A stretch of DNA of 64,000 bases from Stenotrophomonas sp. VV52 (GTDB lineage Bacteria > Pseudomonadota > Gammaproteobacteria > Xanthomonadales > Xanthomonadaceae), in assembly GCF_002893095.1 (NCBI RefSeq), contig NZ_PKQQ01000001.1, forward strand, positions 744,001-808,000, in the 5' to 3' direction. This document shows positions 57,506-64,000 of the stretch, piece after piece. The notes beneath the pieces were generated by a model. That model worked only from the letters and a program-made list of their open reading frames with translations. It was not told where the DNA came from and searched no databases. Numbering within the stretch: position 1 is the stretch's first letter; the number at the start of each line of letters is the position of its first letter. Position numbers and translations under genes: made by a program.

Positions 57506-58435
57506 ATGAAACGCACCAGAAAAATACCCCTCGTCATTACCGCAACCCTCATGGTGGCCGGCGGCGCGTGGCTGGCTGCGCGCTACTTTTCCGCAGCGCA
57601 GACGCCCTCCATTCACCGGGGCAGCACGTATGATTCTGACCTGTCGATGTCATCACACGCGGGAGCAGAGCGCAACGGCGGGCTGCCTATTACAGTCTCG
57701 AAGCCTACGATGGACGAGATCAGGTCTCGACTCGACCCGGCGGTATTCAATCGAATCGGCGAACGCACGTACTACGTCTCGCGCATGGAGATCCGCCCTC
57801 CAGGCGACGCTCTGGCCCATGTCGTTCCACTTCGCACTCTTTCGCAAAAGGGCGATGCCATTGCGACGCATCAGATCCACCTGGCTGTCACGGATTGCAA
57901 AGACAACTTTGCGGCTGGGGCCAACCCGAAAACGACGCCCGGCGCGAGTGCATCGCAGCGACTGTCCCAGTTTGCATCGATCGAAAGGAAGCTTACGGAG
58001 TGCGCAACGCTCCTGAAAGACAACGAATTGATGACTACGAACTGGCTTTCGTTGGCGGCAGAGCAGGGTTCCATTGAAGCAAGACTCTTCTACAGCATCG
58101 ATACGGAATCAGTGCTGGGTGATCCCAGGGCCCGGCTTGCAGATCCGCAGGCGGCCGTTGTCTGGCGAGAGAACGCGCTTTCGTACCTGAAAGAAGTTGC
58201 AGGGACCGGGAGCCTTGATGCCTTGGCTGCGCTATCCAATGCCTACGGCCAAGGCGTCATTGTGCCTCAGGACCCGCAACTCTCCTACGCCTATGCACTG
58301 GTATCGAACCGGATAAAACACGATGCCTATCGCGCAGATTTGGTGCGATCGATGGAAAAGGGACTTTCGATCAAGCAACGGGAATCGGCTGAAGCCCTTT
58401 CGCACCAGATTCATCAATCCTGTTGCCAACCTTGA
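57506..58435 (+). CDS. Exported protein with possible Sel1-like C-terminal region
   Basis: 309 residues from ATG 57506 (a GTG at 57494 is an alternative). An N-terminal anchor (RKIPLVITATLMVAGGAWLA) is followed by a soluble domain. The C-terminal part (NWLSLAAEQGSIEARLFYSI; LDALAALSNAYGQGVIVPQD; LSYAYALVSNRI) has the spacing of Sel1-like tetratricopeptide repeats, a protein-interaction fold. No catalytic motif is seen. The next gene starts 13 bp downstream, probably one operon. Composition is less GC-rich than the window average by eye. Confidence 0.7.
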   Translation: MKRTRKIPLVITATLMVAGGAWLAARYFSAAQTPSIHRGSTYDSDLSMSSHAGAERNGGLPITVSKPTMDEIRSRLDPAVFNRIGERTYYVSRMEIRPPGDALAHVVPLRTLSQKGDAIATHQIHLAVTDCKDNFAAGANPKTTPGASASQRLSQFASIERKLTECATLLKDNELMTTNWLSLAAEQGSIEARLFYSIDTESVLGDPRARLADPQAAVVWRENALSYLKEVAGTGSLDALAALSNAYGQGVIVPQDPQLSYAYALVSNRIKHDAYRADLVRSMEKGLSIKQRESAEALSHQIHQSCCQP

Positions 58436-58448
58436 ATCACGAGTACAC

Positions 58449-58928
58449 ATGACCAAGAGCAAAAAGATCGTGGCGGTAATCGCGCTTGTCACGATTGGAG
58501 TGGGTGTGGCTGCGGCCAATGAATTCACCAAGCCGCGACAGTTCGGTCCGTTCTATTGCGGTTCGTGCATGCTGGAGCCAATCATGCCAGGCCCCTCTAC
58601 CGAGGCGTTCCTTAACGATTATCGCGACAAGATGCGAACAATCGACCGGTTGTTCGTAGGGGACAGCGTGACCGTGTGCAGCCGAGGGTTCTGCTCGACC
58701 TACACTCTGACCGAGTCCGAGCGTTTCAAAGGAAGTGGAACCAACGTCAACCACTCCCCGATCAGCACGGGCCCTGCGCCGGGGTCGGGCGGGTTCCCAG
58801 GCAATCCCTGGTTCGGGGGAGGACAGACGGGAACCGTGACGACAGGCACCGTGACGCCCATTCCCATGGTTCCCTGCAAGCTCGGGGGTGCGATACGGAT
58901 GGTTCCGGCTGGGGGCTGCGACTTCTAG
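58449..58928 (+). CDS. Small exported Cys/Gly-rich protein
   Basis: 159 residues from ATG 58449; the longer open frame overlaps the upstream gene. A hydrophobic N-terminus (KIVAVIALVTIGVGVAAA) is a signal peptide. The mature part has three Cys clusters (FYCGSCM, CSRGFCS and a late CKLGG...GGCDF) and a Gly/Pro/Thr-rich stretch (GFPGNPWFGGGQTGTVTTGT). It is probably periplasmic or surface-exposed and disulfide-stabilised. No family is recognised. Confidence 0.65.
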   Translation: MTKSKKIVAVIALVTIGVGVAAANEFTKPRQFGPFYCGSCMLEPIMPGPSTEAFLNDYRDKMRTIDRLFVGDSVTVCSRGFCSTYTLTESERFKGSGTNVNHSPISTGPAPGSGGFPGNPWFGGGQTGTVTTGTVTPIPMVPCKLGGAIRMVPAGGCDF

Positions 58929-59378
58929 CCGAGCCGCTGCGCGTTAGTAACAACTCCGGTTGCAGAGAACGTCACACCCCAGCCATGGGGTGTGACGCTG
59001 CCGCTGCGATACACATGAAGGTATCACCGGCGATGAGGTGACATCCGGACCCGTCCAGGAAACCCCCGTCGCGCTCGAACGGGCGGGCCTGATATCCGTT
59101 TACGAAATGGCAGCGCGGCTTGTTAATTTTTTGCGAGAAGAGCAACGCGCTCACGGACGCCGCGGGTAGTCTGGCCTGTTCTGATGAAGGGGCATGGCCT
59201 GTCCGTAATGTCTGGTAGTGGCGAGCGCGGAAGGCGACTTTGCCGAGTCAGGCGAAAACCGACGCCTTCACAGTTCATCTACGTAACCCAACGCAAGCTA
59301 CATGCGGGGTCTTGGCTCCGGCAAAAAACCGCTCAAGTCTGCAATATTTCCGACGTCCCAGACGAAAGGAGAAGTGGA
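58929..59378. other. 450-bp intergenic region before the Lpp-like gene
   Basis: No gene is supported. A perfect 10-bp hairpin (GTCACACCCC, loop AGCCAT, GGGGTGTGAC) lies at 58971-58996, possibly ending the upstream operon although no T-run follows. A 60-codon minus-strand frame (58972-59154) with protein-like stretches such as FVNGYQARPF may be a gene remnant. The lipoprotein promoter should lie in the right half. Confidence 0.4.
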
Positions 59379-59657
59379 ATGAACATCAACAAGAACCACC
59401 TGGCAACTGCTCGCACAGTCGTCGTCGCACTCGTTGCAGGCCTGAGCCTTGCCGGTTGCGCCAGCTACAAAGAAGAGTTCGCAACGATCAACTCCCGCCT
59501 CGACTCGCTGGACACCAAGGTGAACAGCGCGGCCCAGAGTGCAGACCAGGCCAACCAGTCCGCACAGCAGGCCAACCAGCGTCTGGACCAGATTGAAGGT
59601 CGCCTGCAGCGCCTCGAGTCCCAGCCGACCACCACCAAGCGTCAGCCGCGCGGCTGA
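59379..59657 (+). CDS. Lpp-like alanine-zipper lipoprotein
   Basis: 92 residues from ATG 59379, which has AAAGGAG upstream; the frame before it is non-coding. The lipobox LSLAGC places the lipidated Cys at 27. The mature 66 residues form a heptad helix (FATINSRLDSLDTKVNSAAQ; SADQANQSAQQANQRLDQIE) like the Braun-lipoprotein coiled coil. The tail ends TTTKRQPRG, so the lysine that crosslinks to peptidoglycan in E. coli Lpp is not the last residue. The next gene is an L,D-transpeptidase. Probably an abundant envelope tether or spacer. Confidence 0.85.
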   Translation: MNINKNHLATARTVVVALVAGLSLAGCASYKEEFATINSRLDSLDTKVNSAAQSADQANQSAQQANQRLDQIEGRLQRLESQPTTTKRQPRG

Positions 59658-59699
59658 TTCCTGTTGGGTAACACGTAATACAATTTTAGAAACCGGGAC

Positions 59700-59730
59700 C
59701 CGGTGGCCGATTCTGGCCACCGGCTTCTCT
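59700..59730 (+). terminator. Terminator after the Lpp-like gene
   Basis: CCGGTGGCC pairs with GGCCACCGG around a GATTCT loop, followed by CTTCTCT. A strong stem directly after a presumably highly expressed gene. Confidence 0.7.
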
Positions 59731-59769
59731 GCTTGACCCCGTAGTTGCTTCAAGGAATCCCCCATTACC

Positions 59770-60531
59770 ATGTCACTGCATCCTTCCCTCCGCGCCCCCT
59801 GTGGCGCTTTGGCGCTGGCACTCTCTTTGGCCTGTTCCGGTGCGGCGTTCGCCCAGGAAGAGCCCTCGATCGAGGCTGATCACTCCGCCGACGCGGTGGA
59901 CATGCTGCCCTCCGGGCAGGAAGTTTCCCAAACGGTGATCGACCTGGCGGGTTGGGTCAAGGCGAGCAAGGACACGGCGGGCTATCCATTTGCCGTCATC
60001 GACAAGGTCAACGCACAGATCCTCGTGTTTGGCGGCGACGGGAAGCTGAAGGGCGCGGCGCCTGCGCTGTTCGGTTCGGATAAGGGTGACCGCTCAGACC
60101 CCGGCGTCGTCAAATATGCATTGAAGGATATTCCAAAGGGCCAGCGCACCACCCCGGCGGGCAGTTTCGTCGGCGGCTACGGCCCTTCGATGGACACCGG
60201 GCGGGTCCTGTGGATGGACTTCGATACGGCGGTGTCCATCCATCCCACGGCAACCGGGGTCAAGTCGGAACGTCGCCCCGCGCGACTGGCATCGCCTGAG
60301 CCGGACGACAACCGCATTACCAACGGCTGCATCAATGTCGATCCCGAGTTTTATGCCAAGGTGATCAAGCCGACGTTCGAGAAGGGCGGGCTGTTCTACG
60401 TGCTGCCGGAGGAGACCGAGATTTCCAAGGTCTTCCCGGAATTTGCGAAGAGCCAGGCCACCGCGCAGCACACTGAAGGCAAGCGCCCCCGGCGTGAACG
60501 TGCCGACGCACAGGACGGCGTTTCGCCGTAA
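59770..60531 (+). CDS. L,D-transpeptidase (YkuD-domain), exported
   Basis: 253 residues. The signal peptide ends near GAAFA. The YkuD catalytic core shows FAVIDKVNAQILVFGGDG, TTPAGSFVGGY, SIHPTATG with His158, and RITNGCINVD with Cys187 as nucleophile. The C-terminal tail is charged and disordered. L,D-transpeptidases make 3-3 crosslinks or attach lipoproteins to peptidoglycan. Sitting right after an Lpp-like gene suggests it attaches that lipoprotein; a terminator between them shows they are separate transcripts. Confidence 0.88.
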   Translation: MSLHPSLRAPCGALALALSLACSGAAFAQEEPSIEADHSADAVDMLPSGQEVSQTVIDLAGWVKASKDTAGYPFAVIDKVNAQILVFGGDGKLKGAAPALFGSDKGDRSDPGVVKYALKDIPKGQRTTPAGSFVGGYGPSMDTGRVLWMDFDTAVSIHPTATGVKSERRPARLASPEPDDNRITNGCINVDPEFYAKVIKPTFEKGGLFYVLPEETEISKVFPEFAKSQATAQHTEGKRPRRERADAQDGVSP

Positions 60532-60543
60532 CCCTTCATGCGC

Positions 60544-60562
60544 AGCCGAACCGGTTTCGGCT
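60544..60562. terminator. Hairpin between convergent ldt and LysR genes
   Basis: AGCCGAA pairs with TTCGGCT around CCGGT. It lies in the 29-bp gap between two convergent stops and overlaps the LysR stop. No T-run, so it may be weak or bidirectional. Confidence 0.4.
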
Positions 60563-61433
60563 AGCGCACCATCTCAAGAAATGCCTCCATCGCAGGCGCC
60601 TGCCAGGCGCCCTCGCGGCGGATGATGCTGAGCGGTCGTTGTAAGGCCAATGCTTTCACCGGCAGCCGCACCAAGGTGCCTTCTTCCAGGTCACGCGTCA
60701 CGCTGATGGTGGGCAGCCAGGCGATGCCGCCGCCGTGGATAGCCGCCTGTTTCAGCGCCTCGGTATTGCCGAATTCCACGATGCTGCCGGTCTGTACACC
60801 GAGCGCCTGCAGCAGGTCTGCGATCAGCTCGCGGGTACCGGAGCCGTGTTCGCGCATCAGCAACGGAAGCCCGTTGATGTCTGTCGGAGCCGCGCGCTTG
60901 CGCGTCGCGAGCGGGTGCTCCGCGCCTACTACGGGAATCAGCTCATCGCGGCTGAAGGCCTTTGTGGTTACTCCCTCGACCCGGATCGGGCCTTCGATGA
61001 ATCCCACGGTGAAGCGTAGATCTGCGACGCCCTGCGCAACCTGCTCGGTGTTGCCGACAAACAGGGAGATGCCCACCTGCGGAAAGGCCTTGCGGAACTC
61101 GGCGATGTAGCGGGGCAGCACATAGGTGCCGATGGTATTGCTGGCGCCGATGGAGAGCTGACCGGCGCGAGCGTCCGCGAAATCGCGCATGGCCGCCTGC
61201 GCACTGTCGGCCACGGCGAAAAGGCGCGTGGAATAGGTGTGCAGCACCTTGCCCGGTTCGGTCATGCGCATGCCACGGGACTGTCGCTCGAACAGGACCA
61301 CGCCCAAACGCGCCTCGAACACCTTGAGCTCCCGCGACAGCGCAGGCTGGGAGACATGCACGCGCAGGGCCGCGGCGGAAATGCTGCCGGTCTCGGCAAT
61401 GGCGTGAAAGATGGCCAGGTGATGGAGGTTCAT
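60561..61433 (-). CDS. LysR-family transcriptional regulator
   Basis: 290 residues from the ATG at 61431-61433; the frame is open 14 codons further but the LysR N-terminus starts MNLHHLAIFHAIAETGS. The winged HTH reads ISAAALRVHVSQPALSRELK. The effector domain has RAGQLSIGASNTIGTYVLPR and a conserved EHGSGTREL region. It starts 13 bp after the stop of the YeiH-like gene, so the regulator is co-transcribed with it. In E. coli the LysR protein YeiE is linked to YeiH, which fits this pair. The inducer is unknown. Confidence 0.9.
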   Translation of the reverse strand: MNLHHLAIFHAIAETGSISAAALRVHVSQPALSRELKVFEARLGVVLFERQSRGMRMTEPGKVLHTYSTRLFAVADSAQAAMRDFADARAGQLSIGASNTIGTYVLPRYIAEFRKAFPQVGISLFVGNTEQVAQGVADLRFTVGFIEGPIRVEGVTTKAFSRDELIPVVGAEHPLATRKRAAPTDINGLPLLMREHGSGTRELIADLLQALGVQTGSIVEFGNTEALKQAAIHGGGIAWLPTISVTRDLEEGTLVRLPVKALALQRPLSIIRREGAWQAPAMEAFLEMVR

Positions 61434-61446
61434 GCGCGCGAAGTGG

Positions 61447-62502
61447 TCAGAGCTGCCCGATAAAGTACTGCACAATCAGGCTGCTGACCGCCACTGCGAC
61501 CCAGACGCCCAGCCCGAGCAGGATGGGGCGCACGCCGGTAGCGGCCATGCGGCGCAGGTTCGCGGACAGGCCAATGGCCGAAAGCGCGAAGACGATCAGC
61601 ACTTCCGCCAGCAGGTGCAGCGCGGGCAGTGCGGCCGCAGGCACCCAGCCGGCGGTGCGAACGCCTGAGGCCACCAGGAACCACAGGATGAACCACGGAA
61701 AGATGGCGGCCAGGTTGAACGTGCCGGCGTCGGTGCCACCCGCGCTGCGCCGCTTGGCCAGCGTGGCCATGACCACGGTGAGGACCAGGCAGATCGGGAT
61801 GATGAGGGTGGAGCGGGTCAGCTTGACGATGGTGGCGTAGCCGCCGGCCAGGTCGCTGTAGGCGTAGCCGGCGGCCACCACGGAGGAGGTGTCGTTGATC
61901 GCCGTGCCGGCCCACAGGCCGAACCCCTGGTCGCTCATCTGCATCAGGTGGCCCAGCAGCGGGAACAACAGCACCGCCACCAGGTTGAACAGGAAGATCG
62001 TGGAGATGGCAAAGGCGGTATCGTGATCGTCCGGCTTGATGATCGGCGTGACCGCCGCAATGGCCGAGCCGCCGCAGATGGCCGTACCGACCCCGATCAG
62101 CACCGTGAGCTTGCCTTCCACGCGCAACCACCGGCCCAGCGCCCAGGCGCTCAGGAAGGCTATGGTGACGGTCACCAGCGTCACCGCCAAAGATTCCATG
62201 CCGGTCTTGAGCACTTCGCCCAGGCTCAGGCCGAAGCCCAGGGCAATGATCGACCACTGCAGGACCTGCTTGCCGCCGAAACGGATGCCGGCGTCGAATC
62301 GGCTGCCGGGCGAGACCGTGTTCTTGACCACGATGCCCAGCAGGATGCCGAACACCGGGCCGCCAACCAGGGGCACCCAATGGCCCAGCACCAAGGCAAC
62401 CGCCGCGACAGCGGCGGTCAGCAGCAGACCGGCGGCATGGCTGCCGATCCAACGGGAGGGATGTGTGAGAGAGCGTGGGACATGCATTTCGTGAGCAGCC
62501 AT
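61447..62502 (-). CDS. YeiH-family putative sulfate exporter
   Basis: 351 residues with about nine transmembrane helices. Family signatures are GPVFGILLGIVVKN, GIRFGGKQVLQWSIIALGFG, TAICGGSAIAAVTPII, LFPLLGHLMQMSDQGFGLWA and GTAINDTSSVVAAGYAY, all as in the UPF0324/YeiH family. The exact start is uncertain (ATG at 62502 or 62487; no strong ribosome site). An arylsulfatase elsewhere in the window gives a loose sulfur theme. Co-transcribed with LysR. Confidence 0.9.
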   Translation of the reverse strand: MAAHEMHVPRSLTHPSRWIGSHAAGLLLTAAVAAVALVLGHWVPLVGGPVFGILLGIVVKNTVSPGSRFDAGIRFGGKQVLQWSIIALGFGLSLGEVLKTGMESLAVTLVTVTIAFLSAWALGRWLRVEGKLTVLIGVGTAICGGSAIAAVTPIIKPDDHDTAFAISTIFLFNLVAVLLFPLLGHLMQMSDQGFGLWAGTAINDTSSVVAAGYAYSDLAGGYATIVKLTRSTLIIPICLVLTVVMATLAKRRSAGGTDAGTFNLAAIFPWFILWFLVASGVRTAGWVPAAALPALHLLAEVLIVFALSAIGLSANLRRMAATGVRPILLGLGVWVAVAVSSLIVQYFIGQL

Positions 62503-62587
62503 GCTGAGACGGGATCAGTCTGCGCTCCGCTTCGATATGCATCCAATACAATTAACGTAGATGATCCATGCCAAAAAGGCATGGCAT

Positions 62588-62657
62588 GTAATGCCGGCCG
62601 CCGGCCGGCTCAAGGCGACTCCAACCGAAAGGAGAGCCGGCCAGCGGCCGGCACTAC
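62588..62657. repeat. Inverted pair of GCCGGCC-family REP palindromes
   Basis: The left unit starts GTAATGCCGGCCGCCGGCCG at 62588, with a GTAA rather than GTAG head; the right unit ends GGCCGGCACTAC at 62657. They are separated by about 20 bp. The right end overlaps the stop codon of the MscS gene, and the pair separates two co-oriented genes. Confidence 0.75.
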
Positions 62658-63661
62658 GTGGGCGCTCCGCCTTTGGACTCGCGCTGCGCCTCCTCCTTTG
62701 CATCGTTGACGGACAATGCCTGGCGTTCTTCCGGCGTCAGTGCTTCAGGTTCCCTGGCTGGGTCCGCGTCAACGTGGCGAAGGTTGTCGGACGCAGGAGA
62801 GCTCAGGGTAGAGATCACAACCTGGCGCCGGGGCAGGGTATTCAGTACGCCGTGTCGCTTCAGCGCGCTGTCGAGCTCCCACAGATAAGCGGCGCGCACC
62901 GCGGAGTTCCTGCGTGACGCCGCTTCGGTCAGCCACACCGCCAGCACGTAGTTCGTTACGCTCCCTTCGGCGCCCGCCAACCAGAGCTGCGGCCGCTTGG
63001 GTCCCGACGTGGCCAGCGTAAAGGGAACCTGCGCGGCGGCATCCAGCGCTGCCTTCTTCACCCGCTCCTTGTCCACGTCGATGTCTACGTCAAATGCAAT
63101 CCGGACCCGCCGGTTGACCGAGCCATGTGTCCAGTTCACCAACCGCTTGGTCACGAATTCCGAGTTGGGAACCAGGATGTCGATGTTGTCGTTGGTCGTG
63201 ATCAACGTGGAGCGGATATCGATCGACTTGACGACCCCACGCGTGTCCTTGTCCAGCTCGATGAAGTCGCCGACCTTCAGCGACCGGTCGAACAGCAGGA
63301 TCAGCCCCGACACGAAGTTGCTGAAGATGGCCTGCATGCCGAAGCCAAGCCCCACCCCGATGGCCCCGGTAAACACCGCGAACTGGCTCAGCGGCAACCC
63401 GGCCACCTGCAGGGCGATCAGCACGCCGGCCACCAGGATGGCGTAGTGAAGCAATCGCGAGAAGGTGTACAGGGCCGCTTGGTTGGCGTCCGGGTGGCGG
63501 CGGCCGTAGCGATTGATCGCACGCCGACACACGCCTGCGATCAGCAAGGTGACCAGCACCGCTGTTACGCCGGCGAGCGCGTCGCCCACGCTGAGATGCC
63601 AGCCGAACATCGCGAGCGGCTCGAACGCCAGCGCATCCTGGAGCTTATGCAGATATCTCAT
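62654..63661 (-). CDS. MscS-type mechanosensitive channel
   Basis: 335 residues. Three transmembrane helices occur in the first 115 residues. The pore-lining TM3 region is FTGAIGVGLGFGMQAIFSNF, then VSGLILLFDRSLKVGDFIEL, the typical MscS beta-domain entry. ITTNDNIDILVPNSEF and the C-terminal alpha/beta domain follow, with a charged tail. MscS channels open on osmotic downshock and release solutes. AGGA precedes the ATG. The stop codon lies in a REP element. Confidence 0.9.
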   Translation of the reverse strand: MRYLHKLQDALAFEPLAMFGWHLSVGDALAGVTAVLVTLLIAGVCRRAINRYGRRHPDANQAALYTFSRLLHYAILVAGVLIALQVAGLPLSQFAVFTGAIGVGLGFGMQAIFSNFVSGLILLFDRSLKVGDFIELDKDTRGVVKSIDIRSTLITTNDNIDILVPNSEFVTKRLVNWTHGSVNRRVRIAFDVDIDVDKERVKKAALDAAAQVPFTLATSGPKRPQLWLAGAEGSVTNYVLAVWLTEAASRRNSAVRAAYLWELDSALKRHGVLNTLPRRQVVISTLSSPASDNLRHVDADPAREPEALTPEERQALSVNDAKEEAQRESKGGAPT

Positions 63662-63742
63662 GATCCTGGGCCGCCTCGCGTTGGTGAAGCGGAGTAGGGC
63701 AACGACGCCTGTGCTGGCTACTATCGACGGGCTCCCAACGCA

Positions 63743-63768
63743 CGTCGACCGTAAAAGTACGGTCGACG
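63743..63768. terminator. Perfect 11-bp hairpin between LacI and MscS genes
   Basis: CGTCGACCGTA pairs with TACGGTCGACG around AAAG. No T-run on either strand; could be a weak terminator for the LacI transcript or a repetitive palindrome of another family. Confidence 0.4.
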
Positions 63769-63779
63769 CCAGTGGGTTT

Positions 63780-64000
63780 CTACGGTCGGCCCGGCGGTTG
63801 CACTGACGCGCGCAGGATCAACTGGTGGGGCAGTACATGGTTCACGATGTTCTGCCGCGCGCCGGGCGTGCGCCTGATCTCGCCCAGCAGGATGTCGATC
63901 GCGGCGTCGGCCATCTCCGCTACCGGCTGGTGAATGGTGGTGACTTCCGGCCAGACCATGGTCGAGGCCGAGGTGTCATCGAAACCAACCACGGACAGGT
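63780..64000 (-). CDS. LacI-family transcriptional regulator (C-terminal part only)
   Basis: The minus strand is open from the window edge to the stop at 63780 and encodes SVVGFDDTSASTMVWPEVTT then IHQPVAEMADAAIDILLGEI. This is the conserved sugar-binding C-terminal end of LacI/GalR regulators (VxGFDD...LTTxxQP...G..A). The DNA-binding N-terminus lies outside the window, so target and ligand cannot be inferred. Confidence 0.88.
   Translation of the reverse strand, partial: LSVVGFDDTSASTMVWPEVTTIHQPVAEMADAAIDILLGEIRRTPGARQNIVNHVLPHQLILRASVQPPGRP

Noticed and set aside
58972-59154. 60-codon minus-strand frame
   Set aside because: Some protein-like stretches, but no start context or family; noted only as a possible remnant in the intergenic entry.

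Overview
The window is high-GC proteobacterial DNA. Its gene set (TonB receptor, arylsulfatase, autotransporters, LacI-type regulator) together with dispersed GTAG-headed palindromes in intergenic DNA, sometimes as inverted pairs and touching stop codons, points to the Xanthomonadaceae/Lysobacteraceae, most likely Stenotrophomonas. This is inference from style and repeats; no rRNA or marker gene is present.

Layout. 1-9.4 kb (minus strand): a TonB-dependent receptor almost complete at the left edge, an atypical SDR with a Cys-rich N-terminus, a three-subunit periplasmic FAD dehydrogenase (Tat-exported small subunit, GMC flavoprotein, tri-haem cytochrome c) whose flavoprotein is broken by an in-frame TAG, a DUF3667 membrane protein and a YegP-like protein. 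9.66-28.1 kb (plus strand): seven tightly spaced or overlapping genes that read as one operon. They encode a MarC-like protein, a DUF4239-like protein, a small outer-membrane-type protein, a DUF1622 protein, a 3765-residue repeat protein with an OmpA-like C-terminus, a 1219-residue predicted outer-membrane barrel and a small exported DUF11 protein. This operon is the best candidate in the window for an undescribed system: a long, cysteine-paired filament anchored to peptidoglycan with its own outer-membrane partner.

28.1-39.5 kb: DUF202 protein, arylsulfatase, two esterases, mercuric-reductase-like flavoprotein, PAS histidine kinase, a membrane protein followed by a 23-residue membrane peptide, and small exported or membrane proteins. 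39.9-48.5 kb: a giant autotransporter built from PATR-type repeats, interrupted by TAG at codon 136. 48.6-59 kb: an accessory zone with a SymE-like toxin, a DUF6088-Fic pair, a second autotransporter with a one-base frameshift, and an XRE-AbiEii toxin-antitoxin pair. That pair is bounded by 8-bp direct repeats and followed by a diverged second copy of the autotransporter 3' end. 59.4-64 kb: an Lpp-like lipoprotein beside an L,D-transpeptidase, a YeiH exporter with a LysR regulator, an MscS channel and a partial LacI regulator.

Three long envelope genes each carry a single-base lesion (two CAG-to-TAG type, one G-tract contraction). Real decay, suppression or phase variation, and assembly error cannot be told apart from sequence alone.
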